64,000 nucleotides of DNA, from NCBI GenBank assembly GCA_025531455.1, contig JAMYHL010000019.1:124001-188000 (forward strand), written 5' to 3'. Positions 48,244 to 59,799 of the stretch are shown here, piece after piece (the stretch's first letter is position 1; each line of letters begins with the position of its first letter). A program made the translations under genes and the position numbers. Below the pieces are notes generated by a model, which did no database searches, had not been told where the DNA came from, and saw only the letters and a list, made by a program, of their open reading frames with translations. The DNA is from Apiotrichum sp. Y4204 (lineage: Eukaryota > Basidiomycota > Tremellomycetes > Trichosporonales > Trichosporonaceae).

Positions 48244-50141
48244 AGGAAAGGATGTAACAATGCACGCAGGCGCGCGCGGTGGACCGCGGAAGTGGGGATG
48301 TGGGAAGGGAAGGGCCGAGGACCCGCGGACTGTTAGGTGCCCACTTTCGATCTGGAGTCACGACCAACCCCGGGTTGTTGTTGAGTCATGGGAGATGACG
48401 ATGATGTCTGGGATCCTGTGATGTGGGGGAACAATGGTTGTCGCTGTGCAAGGGAGCATGCACACTGCATCCAAGTCTCCACCCCTGGTGTGACCATTCG
48501 CAAGGGCGACATCATACTCTGCCACGCTGCCGACAGTGGGCATGTAGTTGAAAGCGGTGTTTCATACTCACATACACTGATCCCCTCATAGAAACTGACC
48601 CAACAGCTGGGACAACAGCCGTGCAGCACAGGTGTCACCTCAAATTGATTGCCTCCCCCCCCGGGCTTGCCCACCTCCAGACAGGGAGTCCTGGGCGATG
48701 TTCCCTTAAGGCAGCTTTGAACCTCTACAAACAATCGTTGTATGTAGTGCTAGACGCCATGCTCTTGACGCAGGAGCAACTTTAGTTTGTATCCTTCCGT
48801 GGCCCTCTTTGCGTTATTGGCCTCCACGCTCTACGTGACCACTGCACCCCACCAAGGCAACTGCCCTGGTCTTTACTTCACGGTCACTGGCAAGGTCTCT
48901 CAACACGAAAGTGGCACTGCCACTAATATGGCTCTGGATGCAGTGCTTGTAGTGCGCCAAGCATGGCAGATAAACGCTCCGAGCCCGTCGTTGCAGGGTG
49001 GCACGCGCATGACTCCTTATGGGTCCTCTACAGTGACTCAGAAGGGCTGGACCATTTTCCGGGAGAACGGACTGGCGCGGCGAAAGTTACAGCGGGCGCA
49101 ATTCCGCGCGCGCGGCCGTCGCGCGGTCGCCCGGTCGGTGCGTGTCGCGTGCGCGTGGTGCAGTGCCGACTGGCCGCACTGATCGCGACTGGTGCGTAAC
49201 CGTAACGTGTCATGGGGAGGAGGCTCGAGCGGTGAGGATAAACGGCGTCTCGGGGGAGGTGGGCAAGCTCCAACATCCTCACACAGCGAGGCAAATGCAC
49301 AGAGTATGGGAACAAAACCTTGCCCCGTGCTTCTCGAGACAGGTTGTTTGGTGGTTTTCCAGAGTCCAGAGTGCCGGCTGCGTCATGAGAGGATCATAGT
49401 GGCCTATGGTGGCGTCGGGTACCGTGGGCGTTGCTCCCCGCCCGACCGAGCGTGTCGGATCATCAGGCGTTCTTCCGCGCTGGGCTGTGCTGGTCAAATC
49501 AACTGATCCGCTCATTCATCACAGAGTGAATCCCCACTGGGCGTTAGGTACACTGATACGCCGATTGAGGGATTGTGGGGCTGTGAGTGCGTACACGCCT
49601 GTGCGACAACGTGAGAATCAGAGGACACGGACAATGGAATAATTGGGACGCACACATCCCACACACAAAACACACAGGTGTGACCTGCGACGTGAGACTC
49701 GAGACGTTTTCCGCCACCTGTTGTTTCGCGAATTCACAGCATGCTGGGTGGCGCATTGGTCGTGTGTGCGTGCGTGTGAGATTGCGACAGACGACACCTG
49801 TGCGCTGTTTACAGAACCTCCAGGCCTTGAGCTGACGCACACTGACGCCACGTTCATGATGACTACAGGAGTGGCCATTCCAGGACTCCACACACTCACC
49901 ATGATGCAGACGAACCGCCAGCGGTAACAGCGCGAGCGGTAGCAGACTGGCTTCCAGTTGACGGCGCATTCGTGGTGAGGGCTTGGACATTGTGAAAGTG
50001 GACGGCTTTGTTCTCAACTTCGTCTCTTGTGCATATCACCATTCTCGAGCTCAGTATCAGCGTTTCCTCTCCCTTCCTCAATCCATTCTCTTCGTCTGCA
50101 GAGCTCTCTCGCCGCTGTCCTGCATTAACCGTCCCCTCACC
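48244..50141. other. intergenic region
   Basis: About 1.9 kb between two plus-strand genes. Open frames up to 157 aa (49544-50017 minus) show no family features. The last 150 bp are a T/C-rich leader of the gene at 50142. Nothing else was recognised. Confidence 0.45.
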
Positions 50142-51741
50142 ATGGCGATACCCGACGAGAGCCCGCGCGCAAAGTCCGCAAAGTCCGTCTCGCAGTCGCC
50201 CCTCGAGAGCTCCCATCAGAGCACAACACTCACGCCCTCGCTCGACTCTCTCGCACTCAAGCAGAGCCCGAAGGCTGTGACCTCTCCACTTCCGCGTATC
50301 GGACCGTGTGGCGGTGGTCGCGAGTCGCCGAACGCGATAGGCCGGCACGAGAAGGAAAACTATGGAAGTGAGTATCTGTGCACGGCAGTGGCGACCAGAG
50401 CTGGCGAGGTGTGGATCGTGTTGAGGTGTGTGTAGCTTTCGAGGGGCAAGGTTGTGAGCCAACTCTGCAGCGGCGATGCCGAGCGGGTGGCGAGTTCGCG
50501 AGACTCTCCCTCGGAGGTGCTGTCGCTGCATTCTGTTGGACTTCGGTTTTGCGTGTGCTTGGGCTTGGCCAAAGCGACCAGAGCTCCAGAGTAAAGGGCG
50601 AGGAGGGGCAGTGCGGTCGCAGGATGCAGGCGCAGTCGCGCCCTTGCTCACCCGCGGCGCCCCACACACGCACAGACCACCAACATTCCGCACCATTTCG
50701 TGGACCTGTCGATCCGTTTCGATGTGTTATTTCGCACAACCTCGCGCTATCTTTAGCGAGATCTGCAACAATGTGATTGCTGCGCCTGGCGCACCGCACT
50801 CCCACACGCCCCCACCTCTGGACTGTGCCGCCTGCTCAACACTTGTGCTCTTCGTGATGCTGACCCCAGTGCTGTGCATGTGGGCGCATGCCCCGAGACA
50901 GCGGCACGTGCAGTGTGCGTTCTGCGGCAACGTCCTCGGTCCCGAGTTTTACGAGTGGTACCTCTCGCTGCTGGATGATGAGCGCGGCTGGGCCGTCGAC
51001 GTAGGACCGGAGCTTGCGGCCCGGCGCGCGGCGCGCGAGCGCGAGCGCGAGACCCAGCGAGAACTTGCCCGCCACACAGAACGACTCCGCGAGGCTGAGA
51101 TTCACCACGAACATGAACGACAGCGCGCACGAGAGCGCGCAGCCCAGCTCGAACAGCTGGAGGAACAGCGCCGCCGGTCCGTCGCCGCCGACCCTCGCCC
51201 GGGGACGGCCGATCCACGCCGCGCCCGCGCCTCAACAGCACAGCCCACGGCACTCAACGCCCTCCAGATCCCACAGACACCACAGACACAGACGTCCGGT
51301 CAACTACCCACGATCCCCTCCGCGCCGATACCGTACATTCCGCACATCCCAGAGCCCATTCAGCATATGCATGCCCCGGCAATGCAGCGTACCGTTGCAC
51401 AACTGGGGCGACCCCGGAGCCAGTCGGTTGCGCCCAGCTCGTTCACCGGCTCGGGTCCGGGCCCGATGACGGCTGCCCGCGGGTGGAGCGCGGGTTGGAC
51501 AGCCGCCCTTCCGGGCGCTGCGCCCCGCGTCGTGGTGCTCAAGGACGACAAGCGCAAGAAGGCACGCGAAAAAGCCGAACGGGCGCGGCGCGAGCAGAGT
51601 GTCGCTGCCCGCGAGGCGGAGCGCCAGCGCGACCTCCAAATCCAGATTCAGGCGCACATGCAGACGCAGATGCAGGCGCAGTGGGACCGCGAGCGGCAGT
51701 TGCGCACGCCCGTGCCCGGAGAGACGCCTGTGAGCTGGTGA
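50142..51741 (+). CDS. coiled-coil protein with CxxC motif, unknown function
   Basis: Exons are 50142-50367 and 50870-51741 (365 aa), joined in phase 1 across a 502-nt intron with CTGACCCCAG at its 3' end. The N-terminal 75 residues are Ser/Lys-rich. Exon 2 begins with MWAHAPRQRHVQCAFCGNVLG, a possible zinc knuckle, then EFYEWYLSLLDDERGWAVDV. A long Arg/Glu coiled coil follows (about residues 120-175), then a Pro/Thr/Gln linker and a second Arg/Lys/Gln coiled coil at the end. No family was recognised. The frame of exon 2 stays open upstream through the proposed intron to an ATG at 50476. A 421-aa form starting there is therefore possible. Confidence 0.65.
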
Positions 51742-52214
51742 GGTTCGAGTGGCGGTGTATGAATAGACGTGAGAAGATAGGTTGTTAGAAGATAACATAC
51801 GAGGGAGGACGAGAGTCGTTATCATCCGGGTGAATCAATTTGCCATTGTAGTATTAGTATGAAATGTTACAGATGTGCACTCAATAGTTCTGACGGGGGA
51901 GTAGGGGAAGCAAGTTAGAGGAGGGACAATTCAGCATGGACATTATCGCGGAGTATACAGTAGTAGCCAGTCCAATCATCCACCAACCACTTCCGCAACC
52001 AAGCCCTCAACAGCTGTCCACACAGGAGCCCGGTGAGCCGGTGACCTGCAGGCACGACCACAAGAGTGCATTCCGTCCCATCAGCGGCACGTGCAAACAA
52101 AAGCAGACGGCATACCGCCCCTGGGACATATCACTGCAGGTCAAACTAACAACAACTTTCAAGGATCACCACGGCATTCCTCCAGCTCAAGACGAACCAT
52201 TGGCGTTGTCCAAA
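51742..52214. other. convergent intergenic region
   Basis: About 470 bp between two converging genes. It should hold both 3' UTRs. No gene is seen. Confidence 0.5.
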
Positions 52215-52718
52215 CTATGGGTACTTCTCGATCCACACCTGGTTCTGGTTTCCCTCCATGCACTCCCAGATCTGGAGCTGCGCGCCGGCCTCGGCCCGGC
52301 CGCCGGGCAGGTCGAGGCAGTATTCTGCCGTGAGCGCCCATACCTCCTGCCTCTTGCGACGTACTCGTGCCGTTGATACGGAACTTGTCCCCGCTGTGAT
52401 GCCAGGTAGTCACTGGCCCATCGCACGAGGCGAACGTGACCTTTGCGCCGCTCGCCAGCGGGCCCGCGACGGTCCAGCAGTCAAATGGGTTCCAGCGCGA
52501 GGAGATCTTGTTGTTCTCGCCCGAGCCGATGGGGTAGAATACCTGGAAAGGGAGGTAATATGTGCATGTCGAGCTGTGTGTTAGGAGGGAATTCGTAGCA
52601 CTCACAGCTGAAGGGGCGCGCCGCTGTTGTATGTTAGGCAGAGCTCGCGGTTGTACACTGTATTATAGATTGCCGCGTAGGCTGGGAGGGCGAGGGCAAG
52701 GAGCGTCAGGATGAACAT
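52215..52718 (-). CDS. small secreted ricin-B-like (beta-trefoil) protein
   Basis: Exons are 52718-52606, 52573-52365 and 52324-52215 (143 aa; introns 32 and 40 nt). A signal peptide (MFILTLLALALPAYA) starts the protein. Next come NRELCLTYNSGAPLQL, CWTVAG, VTFASCDG, TTWHHSGDKF, KYCLDLPGG, AQLQIWECMEG and finally QNQVWIEKYP. The CLD and QxW motifs and the paired cysteines fit a ricin-B-type beta-trefoil, here about one lobe and a half. It is probably exported to bind sugar. The second intron corrects what looks like a frameshift in the unspliced DNA, which strongly supports it. There is no catalytic domain and nothing suggesting a toxin A chain. Confidence 0.78.
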
Positions 52719-53258
52719 GTTGGGCGATCGTACGGCATCGAACGTGATGCTTCCTGGGAACACTTCTTATAGCATGTGAAGCTGGCAGAACGGGCAGAAC
52801 ACACAGTGCTCTGATGGAGCTCGTTGTCGCCAAGCACTATGACTAGTGAGCTAAGGTTTGTTCACATGCACCACACTTTGTCGGTAGCTATGCGTTCTCC
52901 ACCATTCCCCTGACTACACACCCAATTTAACTTTTGTTACTGTTGGGAACCAAACCAACGATAGCGGTAACTGTCCTGCATGATGGGATGTAAGTAGATA
53001 TGACGCAGAATGACGGTAGCGAGGGAGTGCCTTGCTCGAGACTGGGTCTGAAATAAGGGCAACCTAAATCTGAGCTGACACTTGATCTTCTCATTGTCAC
53101 TCGCTCGGCTATGTGGTGCGGTCGCAATCACATCTTGGGCAGTGAGATGTCAAGGTCAACCCGTGCTGGACTTGGCCTCACTTCCGTCAGAAGTTAGTGT
53201 TACAATGCTTACATGCTGGGCTACTCTACGCTGATTGATTCTATCCTTCAACGCCGAC
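52719..53258. other. intergenic region
   Basis: About 540 bp, AT-rich, between two minus-strand genes. It holds the promoter of the secreted protein gene and the PRP3 3' end. No gene is seen. Confidence 0.45.
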
Positions 53259-55326
53259 TCATAGGTCCTCGTCCTGCCACTTCCACCGCTTCGCCATGTC
53301 CCACAGACCTTCATACTTGGGCGTGAGCAGATCCTTGCCGGCCGAGTCGGTCTCGGCGTGGCGGGCGCGGAAGATCTTGAATGTGCGTTCCGGAACCTCG
53401 CCCTCCCAGATGACTTCGCACTTGTTTTCAGCCATGTCGGGGCCCTCCTCGCCCTCGCCGCGGGGCTGGTCGCCGTCCTCTTCGTCCTCGCTCCCGCTGT
53501 CGCCGGCACGGGCGCGAGCCTCCTCCGTCCAATCGATACGATGTGTCATGAGCTGCTTGTAGTGCTTGATCTTCTTGTCCACACCCTCGACGAGGATAAG
53601 CGCAAAGTTCGGATGGAATATGCACAGACCGCTGAGCATGTCGTGCTTGGCCGTCTCGCGCACTTTGAACTTGTGCCGCCCGTTCGTGAGATAGCGCACC
53701 AGATACGCCGTAGCATACAGGCCGTCGCGCTCCTTCTTCGCAATCTTGTCGAACTCCTTCTGCTGTCTCTCCTCCTTTGTCAACTTGCGGTCTTCGTTGT
53801 CCTTGTCGTGCATGTACGCGCGCATCGCGACTTCGCGCCGGACCTTTGCCTCCACCTTCGTCGGGTCCTGGACCGCATCGGACGTGAGCACCTTCATGAG
53901 ATTGCCGAGCTTGACTGAGAGGGTTAGTGAGACTGTCACGGTGCATGATTCCAGAGCACTTACCCTTTGGCGGATCAGGGGGGATGAGACCCATCTTCTG
54001 CTTATCACGCTTCTCCTCGTGCTCGGCCTGTCGGCGGTTACGGCGGATCTTCTTCTGCTCCTTTTTGGTGAGCATCAGGCCGCGCACCGTCTCCTTGCGA
54101 TCTGAGGGGGCCGGGATTGGGATGGGGTGCTGGACGAGATGTGTGATAAGAGAATCGTTGGTCGTGCGGAACCACTGCTCTGCCGACTCAATGTCGTCAT
54201 ACGTGTTCCCCGTGGGTAGGATCGCTTCATCCCACCACTCGACAGTCGGCGGCGGCTGGCGCTTGAGACTGCGCTCGAGCACATCAAACTCCGAGTCGAG
54301 GCCGGCCTTTCGCGACTGCTCCGCAATCCGCTGCTTGAGCTCCTCAAGCTTGATCTCGTTACGGAGCTGGTCGCCCTGGCGAACATACTTGCCCGGAGCC
54401 GAGAACTGCATTTTGCGCGATTTACGCTGGCGGGCGACACCACCGACGCCGTCTTCGCCAGGGCCAGCCTGTGGCCCCGGACCGGGTCCGGGACCGGCAG
54501 TCGGTGCTGGAGCATACGGGTTGGTGACCACAGTGGCAATGGCGGCAGACGGAGTCTTGAGCATCGCGCGATGTGCCTCCTCGACTGCCGCGGCGTTGGC
54601 ACGCACCGTCGAGAATTTGGGCGCCATAGTCTTGTACCGGTTCTGCATCGCCTTCTTCTCGTTCTTCTCCTGCGTCGGTCCCGCATTGGCCCCTTCCATC
54701 AGCAGCGGGTGTAGCGCGACACCAGAGCTCGCCGGCCGCGGTGCCGGAGCGGACGCGACGTATGGGTTCGCTGGCGTCGGCTGCTTGTTCTTCAGCGCAT
54801 CGATGCGTGCCTTGGCCGCGGCGATGCGAGCAGTAATCCCCGGGTCGACGGTAGGTTTCGGGGGGAGCGCAGCGGGACCTGGCGCGGCTGGCGAGCCGCG
54901 GTCCCGAGGAGAGTCGCGAGGGGAGTCGCGAGAGTCGCGTCGTCCGCGGTCGTCCCGGCCACGGTATCCACGGTCGCGGTCACGGTCACGATCACGATCA
55001 TCGCGGCGGTCGTCCCGCCCACGGTCATCGCGATCACGGTCCTCGCGGCCACGATACCCGCGGTCGCGGTCACGATCACGGTCGTCCCGACCACGATCGC
55101 GACCCCGGTCATCGCGCTCGCGTTCGCGGTGCGCAGACGCAGACGCAGGCGGGGCAGGCGACGCGGACGCGCTCCCGCTCCCCTCGCGGGCAGCGAGCTT
55201 GGCCTCGACGGCGGCCTTCTTCGCGGCGATCTGCGCGCGGATCGCGGCAATGTCCATGGGCGGCTTCTTGGCGGGTGGCTGGCCCTCGGGCGGGCCGTCG
55301 GCGGGACGGCGGGCGCGGCCGGACAT
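53259..55326 (-). CDS. PRP3: U4/U6 snRNP splicing factor PRP3
   Basis: Exons are 55326-53964 and 53914-53259 (672 aa; 49-nt intron with CTAAC). The N-terminal third has RAQIAAKKAAVEAKLAARE and a long Arg/Asp/Gly repeat region (about residues 80-150). A conserved middle follows (QRKSRKMQFSAPGKYVRQGD; ELKQRIAEQSRKAG). The PRP3 core then reads WWDEAILPTGNTYDDI, LTKKEQKKIRRNRR, VKLGNLMKVLTSDAVQDPTK and EAKVRREVAMRAY. The C-terminal DUF1115 domain has GLCIFHPNFALILVEGVDKK. PRP3 stabilises the U4/U6 duplex in the tri-snRNP in the nucleus. The RD repeats resemble splicing-factor low-complexity domains and are stronger here than in yeast PRP3. Confidence 0.95.
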
Positions 55327-55683
55327 TGTGAGCGTGGATGAGATGGTAGTGTGGATGAGAGGTATTTTGTTGATTTCTAGTGCTTGTACTTGTGGTTTTG
55401 GGTGTTGTGGGTGGCAATGATGCTGCGTGAGATGAGGTGCCACATCAGGGAGATTGGATATCTCCGTTGAGAGCCTGGCACCTTTGGTGGGTGGGGGAGG
55501 ATGGCTTGCTCCTGGGTGACTCTGTCTGCTCCATGCCCATCACCTCATTTCCCGATCTCAATTTGCTCCCGCTCCTTGAGCTCATCATCCGCTGCCCGCT
55601 CGCGACCAGTCACAGCGAGCTCATTGTCGATCAACTCGTGCCTCCTCCGCCTTTGTGTCTGCCTCTACCCCACTCCGCCCACG
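55327..55683. promoter_or_regulatory. shared promoter of PRP3 and NDUFA6
   Basis: A 357-bp gap between divergent start codons. The NDUFA6 side has a C/T-rich leader (about 55550-55680). No clear TATA box was seen. Confidence 0.45.
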
Positions 55684-56272
55684 ATGACGACCATCCCCGC
55701 CCGCCTTGCCCGTCCGGTACGCATGGCCTCGTCGCTTTCCGAGGCCCGCACCCACGTTATCGACGCCTACCGCGCGTGGTACCGCGCCGCGCCCGAGATT
55801 TGCGCGCTCTACGCGCTCAACGTCTCGCCCTCGGCTGTCCGCCTCAAGATCCGCCAGGACTTTGAGAAGAACCGCCACATCCAGGACCTCGACATTATCA
55901 ACCTCCTCCTCATGAAGAACCAGCAGGAGTTCCAGGAGACGATGAACTGCTGGAAGCAGGAGGTGAGTGAGATTGCCCCGGGTGGATAGGCATGGGAGAA
56001 CAGCCTCCACTTGCGCTATCCTCTGCCCCTGTGCCCACTACATCGCCTCAACCCAAACATATCGCCTGTCGGTGTAACCTGTTGATTGGGCTATGTTATG
56101 TGTGCGGTGCAGGTGGCGACTACCCACAAGTTCCCCGCCAAGTATCAAAGCTCACACTCAGCCCCACATCATGAACTGGTTCAAGAAGTACGAGGACCCC
56201 GCGCCGCCCAAGACGTTCATGCAGAAGTTCCTTGCGGGCCGCGACCAGCCCGACCAGGTCGCTTCGTTCTAA
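55684..56272 (+). CDS. NDUFA6: complex I LYR-family subunit NDUFA6/B14
   Basis: Exons are 55684-55962 and 56162-56272 (129 aa; 199-nt intron, phase 0). The LYR-type block reads VIDAYRAWYRAAPEI (residues about 26-40). It continues RLKIRQDFEKNRHIQDLDII and QEFQETMNCWKQE, and exon 2 gives PHIMNWFKKYEDP. These are the marks of NDUFA6/B14, a matrix-arm subunit of mitochondrial complex I that holds the acyl carrier protein. The N-terminus (ARLARPVRMASS) suits mitochondrial import. An earlier AG at 56112 was rejected because it gives the wrong frame. An intact complex I subunit shows that the organism keeps complex I, unlike budding yeast. Confidence 0.93.
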
Positions 56273-56408
56273 AACCGCAATGCATAGATACCAGATGGCT
56301 AGGGATACAATGTGGAAGGGATGGGGATGAGGGAGGCGGTTTGGGGTATGTGTGGTGGGGAGCGCTAACAGTTAACGTCCTTGAGAGACGACCTCCAGCT
56401 ATGACGCT

Positions 56409-59291
56409 CTACAGACTATCAGGCATGTCAACGGCCGCGAGTGCCGCATCGTCAATGTCGAAGTGGGACATGTCCACATCGCCATCAGGACGGCCAGTGC
56501 CGTTACCGTTAGTCGAAGCGCCAAACGCGGCGTCCACAAGCTCTCCCGCGCGCTCAGCCTCTTCTTGTTCCTGTCTCTGTCGCTCCTCAATGTCCTCGAC
56601 GGTCCAGAGCGAGATACCCGTCTTGGTGTGGTCAAACGGCTGAGAGATGTTGCGGATAAACTTCTTGGCGAGCACGATGCCCATATCTGTCGACAGGTTG
56701 CTGTGCGCGTCCGTAATGTACTGGTTGATCCAGCGGGGGAGCTTGGCGCGTTTGTCTTGGCGGGCGAAACGCTAGAGGTCAGCAGAATTCCATGTCGGAA
56801 CTCACTTTATCAGCAAAGATCATGAGACCCCAGTCCGTCTTTCCGCGCAGGACACGACCCACACATTGGGCTGCATGTCGCATGGCGTCGAAAGTGAGGT
56901 AGTCATTCTCCTTGATGCGATAGTTTTCACGAAGGAACTCGAGACGGGCTTTAAGAATACGGCTCTCAGTGTACTGGTACGGGATACCAAACATGACGAC
57001 TGCTCGCCCATAGTTGCTGCAGGTCAGCTAAAGCTACGGACCGGTCACTTACTGATCGAAATCGATACCCTCAGATACTTTTCCTCGGGCGACTGAGAGC
57101 ATGACTGCCCCACGACCGTTGTTACATGCCTGCTATCAGATACCGTTTCAATACTGCCGAACTCACCTCTCGGTAATTCCTCAGCGCAATGCTGGTCTCC
57201 ATCGCGTCTGGAGTTTCCACAAACAGCAGTTTGTGCTTCCACACCTCACTGAGAATACCCATGTCGTACCAGGCACTGACGATGGATTCCATGTAGAGGT
57301 ACGAAGGGAAGAAGGCAACAACGCCGTCCGGCACAGTACGCGCCAACTCGGTGAGGATGCTGCCAAAGTTTCGCACGACGGCGGGGTCGTTACGAACTTC
57401 GAATCGGGACGAGATGGGTACCTGGTCGGATCCACGGGTGATGACCATCGGCAAGAAAGCATTTCGGGCTAGAGTCATCGGGTACGACTCTTCAATAACA
57501 GGCTGGAATTGCAGAATCTTGGGATACATGTCGAGGGGAGAGATCGTACCCGACGTGATAATGACGCTGCTGAACCGTTCGAACACTGGCGCAATGGCGA
57601 GCGAGGGGTCCAGACAGGTAAAGTGGAAGATTGGGTTGGGGACCGTAGCATGCTCAGTCTCATATGGCTCAAGAATGAGCTGGAATCCTGAGCGTCAGTA
57701 AGAAGAATGATATAGACCACGCACCCTTGTCATAAGTCGACACTAGAGTTCCGAACTGAGCAATCTTCTGCAGGGCATAATGCTCATCAAGATTTGTCAA
57801 CTCCAGTGTCCTAATCAGAGACGTTAATCTCTCTGAACAGAACTGTAGCGGTCGCTTCTCGATGAATGTAATTTCTTTGAGATGTGCGAGGAAAGATTGC
57901 GGCGACTCGGCGACCACATGGAGCACACGCATACGTGTCTTAAGATACTCAATAAAGCGCTTGAGGAATGCAATGAAATGTTCCGCCTTTCTAATGTTTC
58001 CGGGGATCGCTTCCTCAAGCATGTCCGAGGACAGAACCGGGTTTGCCAGAAGATCGTCCTCTTCTCGCCGTTCGTTGGCGTCCTGGAGTCCTGATACAAG
58101 TTTCTCGTATTCGTCCTGCAACTTTTGCGCGTCCGACATTTTGATTCTGGAGTTAGCTGCAGAAGTTACCCATCAGCTCACTCGTCAATCCTGTCCCCAA
58201 TCTTGTTTACGCTGCGTGCGGCCGACTCAAGCATCGGGCGGGTAAGATCAATTGAGAGGGATTCGATGCAGACGTTATCTGGCAGTTAGATCTTGGTGCT
58301 CATTTCTTCAAGCCGATAGCACGCACCAATGTTGTGTGCCTCATCAAACACCACAATCGCCTCCTTACTCAGCTCCTGTGACACCTGTTCAGCAACCTTG
58401 GGGTCGAGCAGATAGTGGAACGAGTAGATGAGGACGTCGAGGAATGGCATCTGTCATTAGCTTCTCCATCACCTGCTCACTCACCATTCGACGGATCGTA
58501 AAGTAAGGGCATACGCCCTTCTCTTGGCCATACTTCTTCACATCATCGATGGTGTACACTCCAGGAGGGATGAGGTTCCCTGCCTCGTAGTTGTTGAGCT
58601 CCTGGGTCGTCAGCAATCATAACTGCAATTAAACCCACCTCATGCCAGGGACACAACGGCACACTTCCAGGTTCCGCCCTGCCTTTCTCACACGCAAACG
58701 AGCTGGTGAGATCACGACACCTCGAGTCGACCACCTTGCCCTTCTTCTCTTTGTTTACCTGCAGTCAGCTTCGACGATTCGACAAGCTTACCTCTGGGTT
58801 CAGGCATGAATTTTTACGAGACGTAAGTCCCATCCCTCTAAACTCGCCATCGTTGGCACCCATCTCCTCGCGGTACTGCATCAGCCGCTTCAGCTCGGCC
58901 AAGGCCTTTTCGATCTCGGGCACGGTACGCGAGCAGTAGATGAGCTTGCGCGGGCCGGGATAGAACTGGGTGTCAGATGGGGTAGTATTGATTAGAGCCT
59001 ACCTGCATGTAGGCGACAATCAATGATAACAGAGACACAGTCTTCCCTGTCCCCGATGGCATTTCCAGTACGCAATGGCCCTGTCATAAGCTATACAAGA
59101 CTCTCATAGCTTACGCCTGCATCGAGCGTCTTCTTCAGATCACTCATGTAAGAGTACTGTTCTGCCATGTCAGTAATGTTCCCCCACTTCGTTCATACCG
59201 GGGTAAATCCTGATGGTCAGCGTTGCCTCGTTTCACAAACGCACCTGTCATACGGGAACAGCACCGGCAGCTCATCAATGTAGAACTTCAT
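56409..59291 (-). CDS. RAD3: TFIIH 5'-3' DNA helicase RAD3/XPD
   Basis: Fourteen exons: 59291-59245, 59209-59199, 59161-59115, 59080-59003, 58965-58792, 58758-58639, 58601-58485, 58450-58327, 58278-58182, 58146-57725, 57687-57167, 57129-57053, 57016-56806 and 56771-56409 (802 aa). Introns are 33-48 nt and all phases close. Walker A PSGTGKT is at 43-49. The four Fe-S cysteines fall at C115, C133, C155 and C190, matching human XPD numbering. The DEAH box is at 234-237. Helicase domain 2 has [38 protein letters not shown] and [20 protein letters not shown]3 opens DNA in nucleotide excision repair and belongs to TFIIH in transcription. Exon 2 is an 11-nt micro-exon. The C-terminal tail is acidic, as in fungal RAD3. 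Confidence 0.97.
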
Positions 59292-59799
59292 CTTGCTCGC
59301 AAGGCTGTTGCCGTCTGTTTACGCCGCCAGGCTTTTATCGTGCGCTGAGCTGTCGGTATCAGCACGCAGATCCTGGTGCCGTGTTTTGTGTGTTGTAGTG
59401 ATTCAAAGAGATCAAGAGTACGAGTCGCCACCTTTGCGTTCGCGATGGATGGAGGGAGACAGAGGTTCATTGTTGGACTGGTCCAGTCAACTCTGATCAT
59501 TACCTCATCGTTGTTCACGATGACTTCCAGGTCCTAATGCAGCCCAGGTGCTCGAAATATTAACGGGACCAGATTTACTAAACGGTGGCAATAGCAGTAG
59601 CAATATCCCAAGCTCAATTGAAACCATGTCCAGAATATAAACCTCCAAGGCCACGCTGTGTGGACCTCCACTTCCCCTGATTCACGGACGTCACTCTCGA
59701 TGCCGACCAACGGTGCGACAATCGCATTCGATATCAATCACCAGATCACCAAATCACCAGACGCTCCATTCCTGCCATTGCCCAGATTCTCTTCGCATC
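59292..59799. promoter_or_regulatory. shared promoter region of RAD3 and the 242-aa gene
   Basis: About 510 bp between divergent start codons. No distinct elements were recognised. Confidence 0.4.

Noticed and set aside
52281..52400. Apparent frameshift (pseudogene) in the secreted lectin-like gene
   Set aside because: A 40-nt intron (52325-52364) with normal splice signals removes the shift and restores the CLD motif.
53927..55420. Open frame of 497 aa on the plus strand, Arg/Ser-rich
   Set aside because: Antisense of PRP3, whose identity is certain.
56113..56643. Alternative second exon of NDUFA6 starting after the AG at 56112
   Set aside because: It reads the wrong frame; only the exon starting at 56162 gives the conserved HIMNWF end and a proper stop.
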